DNA of 64,000 bases from Paenibacillus_E sp042676385. Its GTDB lineage: Bacteria; Bacillota; Bacilli; Paenibacillales; NBRC-103111. Position 1 is the first letter of the stretch; every line of letters begins with the position of its first letter. The stretch is from the NCBI RefSeq assembly GCF_042676385.1, contig NZ_JBHTHA010000001.1, forward strand, positions 1 through 64,000, read 5' to 3'. The notes below the pieces were generated by a model. That model did not search any database. It saw only the letters and a list, made by a program, of their open reading frames with translations, and was not told where the DNA came from. Positions 60,550 through 64,000 of this stretch are shown here, in pieces. The translations under genes and the position numbers were made by a program.

Positions 60550-61569
60550 TTATGCCTGTAAAGAATCGATTCGAACCTGCCCTTTGGAGGCGGCAGATCG
60601 ATTGGAAGCCTCCATCAGCTTCGTCAGATCTACGGCGAGTTGTATATTTTCAGTTGCTTTGGTTCCATTTTGAATATGGGATACCCATTGTTCAAACGCG
60701 GATAGTCTCGCATCCGGCAGATTTCCTTGCTCTATCCACTTCCCGCTTGCTTCAGGGAGTCTTGTTGTGCGAAGCAGCAGCTTGCCGTCATGATCGGAGT
60801 ACAGCAAGCTTCCATCCGTTCCGTGAACTTCAATCACAAACGGCGAAAATGCATTCACGAAGCCGGCCTCGACGATGCCGATTGCGCCATTATCATATTG
60901 CAGCGTAGATACGGCATTATCTTCCACTTCCCTGCCTGTCACATATCCGTAAGAAGCGCTTACAGACTGCGGCATTCCGAGGAAAAGCCGGGTCAAATAC
61001 ATGGGATGGCAGCCAAGATCGATCAAAGCTCCGCCACCGCACTGCTCTGCATTATAGAAATGTTCCGGAAGCCAGCCCTTCGGATTAGACGCTGTGGAAA
61101 GACCGCCATTATGGGACAAGCGTGTCCGCACCAACGTAATTTGACCGAGCAGCTCTTGCCGCACAATATCTTGAACTGCTAAGGTATAACTTGCGTTCAG
61201 CCTTGGAAGCGATACCGTCAACTGGACCCCCGCTTCCTCAACTGCTTGCAAAATTTCATTGACTTCCCGCAACGTCGGTGCAATTACTTTTTCAGTAAAA
61301 ATATGTTTGCCCGCCTTCGCAGCCGCAACCATTACATCGCGGTGAAGATTCGTTGGCGTATCGACGACAACGCCATCAATTTCAGGATTCGCAAGCAGTT
61401 CTTGCAAATCTGAATAGAAAGCGACACCGCGAGCCTCTGCCTCTGCTTGTCCCCGCTCCTGCACCTCATCCCAAACGGCTACAATTTCCGTATTCGGATG
61501 CTCGGCTACTTGTTTCGCATAGTCTCTTGCATGAACGTGCCAAAAACTTAACATTGCTACTTTTATCAT
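60550..61569 (-). CDS. Gfo/Idh/MocA family dehydrogenase
   Basis: A 339-residue NAD(P)-dependent oxidoreductase acting on sugars or inositol-like compounds. The Rossmann loop is degenerate: MIKVAMLSFWHVHARDYAK has S-F-W-H-V-H where most have G-x-G-x-x-A/G. The EKVIAP segment holds the catalytic Lys, and GGGALIDLGCHPMYLTRLFLG carries the D-x-x-x-H motif. ATG 61569 follows GGAGGTTAATC; a longer frame to 61614 lacks a ribosome site. Pairs with the AraC gene downstream. Confidence 0.88.
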   Translation of the reverse strand: MIKVAMLSFWHVHARDYAKQVAEHPNTEIVAVWDEVQERGQAEAEARGVAFYSDLQELLANPEIDGVVVDTPTNLHRDVMVAAAKAGKHIFTEKVIAPTLREVNEILQAVEEAGVQLTVSLPRLNASYTLAVQDIVRQELLGQITLVRTRLSHNGGLSTASNPKGWLPEHFYNAEQCGGGALIDLGCHPMYLTRLFLGMPQSVSASYGYVTGREVEDNAVSTLQYDNGAIGIVEAGFVNAFSPFVIEVHGTDGSLLYSDHDGKLLLRTTRLPEASGKWIEQGNLPDARLSAFEQWVSHIQNGTKATENIQLAVDLTKLMEASNRSAASKGQVRIDSLQA

Positions 61570-61697
61570 GATTAACCTCCAAAAAAGTGACTTGGATTCA
61601 TTGTAGCATGACAAAGGAGCCTGATAAATTTCGAATTAGCGACAGACAACTATATAAAATTACGACATAACCAAAAGTAAAGGCGAACCGTGTTAAG

Positions 61698-62549
61698 TTA
61701 TTTCGTTACGGGTGCCGCTTTAAAATATTCCTCCATCGTAAGCCCTTTAGCTGTAAGCTCTTTGGACAAATCCGTGCCTACATAGCGAATATGCCAAGGT
61801 TCATACTGGTAACCGGTAATGTTGGCTTTCCCTTTCGGATAACGAACAATGAAGCCATATTCGGCTGCATGCTGTTCGATCCATTTCGCTTCTTTCGTGC
61901 CTCCAAAACAATCCTCGGCCGCACATTTGCCATCGCTGCCCGTTACATCAATAGCCAGTCCCGTTTCATGCTCACTCGTACCAGGGACTGCACTATAGGT
62001 TTTCGCTTTTTCCTCGCCATCTTTCAGAACGTATCTCTGAAAAACGGACTTCTGCGTTGCGTAAGAACGGTAAGCCGACACGCCCACAAGGTGAATGCCG
62101 TCCTTCTCCGCTCCTGCAAAAAGTTTTTCCAGCGCATCTGCCGCTGTCTTGCGCATCTCCCGTTTCTCGATCTTTTCTGAGAAGACAAATGGAACATCAG
62201 GATACACCAAATCTGTAGGTTCGTAGTCGGGGGGCAAAGAATTTTGCTTGTTGACGAGTACGGTGATGCTTTCAGGTTTGGCAACGACTTGAACAGCTCC
62301 ATTTTTTCCGCTGTTTGCTGAAGGCGTAGGCGTAACGCTTGGGGCTTGCGTCGGTTTGGGTGACGGCGATGCCGACGATGTGGCTTTATCAGAAGCCGAT
62401 GCAGAAGGGGAGACGGTGCTCGTTGCATTAGCTGTACTGCTTGCTGTCGCGCCTGCTGAAGGTGTCGGCTCCGCCTTGTTGCTGCTGCAACCTGTTAATA
62501 TCGTAAACGCCGCAACTAACGCAAGCGTGTATTTCATCTGATGGTTCAT
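61698..62549 (-). CDS. VanY-type D-Ala-D-Ala carboxypeptidase lipoprotein
   Basis: A 283-residue exported lipoprotein. The lipobox is LTGC with Cys21, followed by a 70-residue Ser/Ala/Pro/Thr linker. The VanY domain at about 120-275 carries SAYRSYATQKSVFQRYV, the zinc motif SEHETGLAIDV and EPWHIRYVG. It trims D-Ala from peptidoglycan stems. ATG 62549 follows GAGGAGGATTTTACGAAC. No resistance cluster surrounds it, so a housekeeping wall role is likely. Confidence 0.9.
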   Translation of the reverse strand: MNHQMKYTLALVAAFTILTGCSSNKAEPTPSAGATASSTANATSTVSPSASASDKATSSASPSPKPTQAPSVTPTPSANSGKNGAVQVVAKPESITVLVNKQNSLPPDYEPTDLVYPDVPFVFSEKIEKREMRKTAADALEKLFAGAEKDGIHLVGVSAYRSYATQKSVFQRYVLKDGEEKAKTYSAVPGTSEHETGLAIDVTGSDGKCAAEDCFGGTKEAKWIEQHAAEYGFIVRYPKGKANITGYQYEPWHIRYVGTDLSKELTAKGLTMEEYFKAAPVTK

Positions 62550-62727
62550 GTTCGTAAAATCCTCCTCAATATTGAAAAAGCACATATGGAATAGACTGTT
62601 TTAGTAATGAAAAAGTTTCAAATTCGGCAAAGCCAAAAAAGAAAAGCCGCCAAACAGCAGTTGCGCCTCATTCGCAGCCTTAACATATTTTATGCCTTCT
62701 GCATTCACCTTTCAAGCTTCATTAAAC

Positions 62728-62755
62728 TTGATAATTCCAAGTGGAATAGTATAGA
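62728..62755 (+). promoter_or_regulatory. Promoter of the ene-reductase with internal palindrome
   Basis: TTGATA at 62728-62733 and TATAGA at 62750-62755 are spaced by 16 bases. The spacer holds ATTCCAAGTGGAAT at 62734-62747, an inverted repeat of ATTCCA. A repressor bound there would block the promoter. Confidence 0.6.
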
Positions 62756-62809
62756 ATAAACAATGACATTGTTAATAATTAATCCAAATAAGCGAGGATG
62801 TGAGCTCAT

Positions 62810-63814
62810 ATGCTTTTTACTCCCTATACCATTAAAGAAGTGACTTTAAAAAATCGGATCGTCATGTCCCCCATGTGTATGTACGCCTCGGACGAAACTG
62901 GCGTAGTGAAGGATTGGCATCATGTCCATTATGCGACCCGCGCGGTAGGTCAGGTAGGCCTCGTTATTTTGGAAGCCAGCGCTGTGACCGCGCAAGGAAG
63001 AATTTCGCCTAAAGATCTGGGCATTTGGGATGACACTCATGTGGAGGGTCTCCGGCGAGTCGTCGACTCGATCCACGGGCATGGTGCCCATGCAGGCATT
63101 CAACTGGCCCATGCCGGGCGCAAAGCCGTCCTGGACGGTCCGATAATCGCTCCTACGGCCATCCCTTTCTCGGATGCTTACAAAACGCCTGAAGCCGCTA
63201 CGTACCAACAAATCCAAGATACGATTGCAGCTTTCGCCGATGCCGCGTCACGAGCCAAGCAAGCCGGGTTCGACGTGATTGAAATCCATGGTGCTCATGG
63301 CTACCTGATCAATGAATTTCTATCTCCACTCACCAATCACCGGGAAGATGAATACGGTGGCGACAGGGACCGGCGCTTCCGCTTCTTGAGCGAAATTGTC
63401 ACCCGTATCCGGGAGCGCTGGGACGGTCCTCTATTCCTGCGTATATCCGCTCATGAATACGCACCGCAAGGGCTGACTCCCGAAGATCACGTCCACTACG
63501 CATCTAAACTGAAGGCGCTGGGCGTAGACTTGATCGACGTCAGCTCAGGCGGTCATGTCCCCGTTGTCCCGACCGTATATCCGGGCTATCAGGTTCCATT
63601 CGCCGAAACCATTCGTACTCAAGCAGGCATTCCTGTAGGTGCCGTCGGGTTGATTACAGAGCCTGAACAAGCCGAAGAGATATTGCGCAACGAACGGGCT
63701 GATCTGATCTTCCTAGGTCGAGTTTTGCTGCGGGACCCGTATTGGGCAAGAACAGCGGCTCGCAAGCTTAACGCCGAAATCACGCCGCCTGCATCCTACC
63801 AACGCGGTTGGTAA
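62810..63814 (+). CDS. namA: YqjM-type NADPH dehydrogenase (old yellow enzyme)
   Basis: A 334-residue FMN enzyme that reduces the C=C bond of enals, enones and related electrophiles with NADPH. Marks: SPMCMYASDETG with C23 and Y25 as in YqjM, QLAHAGRKA, EIHGAHGYLINEFLSPLTNHRED with the active-site His pair, and LIFLGRVLLRDPYWAR. GAGGATGTGAGCTCAT precedes the ATG. The single-gene transcript with its own operator-like promoter suggests induction by electrophiles. A terminator follows. Confidence 0.94.
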   Translation: MLFTPYTIKEVTLKNRIVMSPMCMYASDETGVVKDWHHVHYATRAVGQVGLVILEASAVTAQGRISPKDLGIWDDTHVEGLRRVVDSIHGHGAHAGIQLAHAGRKAVLDGPIIAPTAIPFSDAYKTPEAATYQQIQDTIAAFADAASRAKQAGFDVIEIHGAHGYLINEFLSPLTNHREDEYGGDRDRRFRFLSEIVTRIRERWDGPLFLRISAHEYAPQGLTPEDHVHYASKLKALGVDLIDVSSGGHVPVVPTVYPGYQVPFAETIRTQAGIPVGAVGLITEPEQAEEILRNERADLIFLGRVLLRDPYWARTAARKLNAEITPPASYQRGW

Positions 63815-63819
63815 AACAG

Positions 63820-63858
63820 AAAAAAGTCTCACCCCGAAGCCATCGGAGTGAGACTTTT
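63820..63858. terminator. Two-way terminator
   Basis: AAAAGTCTCAC and GTGAGACTTTT form a perfect 11-bp stem between the convergent ene-reductase and ABC ATPase genes. T runs flank it on each strand. Confidence 0.85.
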
Positions 63859-63868
63859 CACTTTCTCT

Positions 63869-64000
63869 TTAAAGTACTTTAGATAAAAATGACTTCGTAC
63901 GTTCCTGTTTCGCATGCTCAAAAATTTGCTCGGGCGTTCCTTCCTCCACGATCACACCTTGCTCCATGAACATAACGCGGTCGCCTACCTCGCGGGCAAA
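63869..64000 (-). CDS. Amino-acid ABC transporter ATPase (C-terminal end only)
   Basis: The last 43 codons of an ABC ATPase: FAREVGDRVMFMEQGVIVEEGTPEQ then a tail ending FLSKVL and TAA. FAREV-x-DRV-x-FM and the G-x-I-V-E-E-G-T-P-E-Q-I-F run are typical of polar amino-acid uptake ATPases such as GlnQ, ArtM and TcyC. The gene enters from the right edge, so nothing else can be judged. Confidence 0.85.
   Translation of the reverse strand, partial: FAREVGDRVMFMEQGVIVEEGTPEQIFEHAKQERTKSFLSKVL

Noticed and set aside
1..64000. CRISPR arrays, tRNA or rRNA genes, intact insertion sequences, prophage
   Set aside because: No evenly spaced repeats with spacers, no tRNA-like or rRNA-like conserved sequences and no transposase or phage structural genes were recognised.

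Overview
The window reads as the chromosome of an endospore-forming member of the Bacillota, most likely Paenibacillus or a close relative in the Paenibacillaceae. The evidence is a dense set of sporulation genes (ytrHI, cotJABC, yheA with yheC/yheD-type genes, a GerPF-like protein), a sufCDSUB iron-sulfur operon in Bacillus order, YtpI/YtoI next to dnaE, strong AGGAGG ribosome binding sites, frequent TTG and GTG starts, and moderate GC with some sharply GC-rich patches inside genes. No rRNA, tRNA, CRISPR array, intact insertion sequence or prophage was recognised.

Layout. 1-3320: 3' part of dnaE is cut off by the left edge. 3383-5890: ytrH-ytrI behind a sigma-E-like promoter, an MFS transporter and ytpI, facing ytoI (5887-7215). 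7400-11800: a methyltransferase, an acyltransferase-3 protein, and a three-gene redox cluster (ferric-reductase-like membrane protein, ApbE, small membrane-anchored protein). 11969-18664: yheA facing five consecutive YheC/YheD ATP-grasp genes. 18715-20082: a zinc-type czcD-czrA operon with its operator. 20296-24428: GerPF-like protein, HAD phosphatase, nagB-nagA, YdcF-like protein. 25154-26232: cotJABC. 26556-29813: two mirrored cassettes of a MarR regulator and a DUF1772 membrane protein, one with an added NmrA-type reductase, sharing a 17-bp operator motif in three places. 29889-38693: HAD hydrolase, AI-2E-type permease, HlyC/CorC protein, YfkAB radical SAM protein, MMPL exporter, HD-GYP protein, uppP. 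38796-42728: yunD, then a molybdenum cofactor locus (molybdopterin-domain protein, fused MoaD-MoaE, MoeB-like). 42831-49263: second HD-GYP protein, a tightly coupled five-gene operon around a glutathionylspermidine-synthase-like ATP-grasp enzyme and a DUF350 membrane protein, an NlpC/P60 lipoprotein, and two small membrane or repeat proteins. 49818-55045: sufCDSUB behind a Fur-like palindrome. 55204-59174: DUF1802 protein, a 55-residue exported peptide, Dps, mtnK-mtnA. 59543-64000: AraC regulator with a Gfo/Idh dehydrogenase, VanY-type lipoprotein, a YqjM-type ene-reductase with an operator inside its promoter, and the end of an amino-acid ABC transporter ATPase.

The least understood parts are the 43880-47080 operon, the five-fold YheC/YheD array, the mirrored MarR/DUF1772 locus and the ferric-reductase/ApbE cluster. 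Several intergenic gaps hold dispersed hairpin repeats rather than genes.
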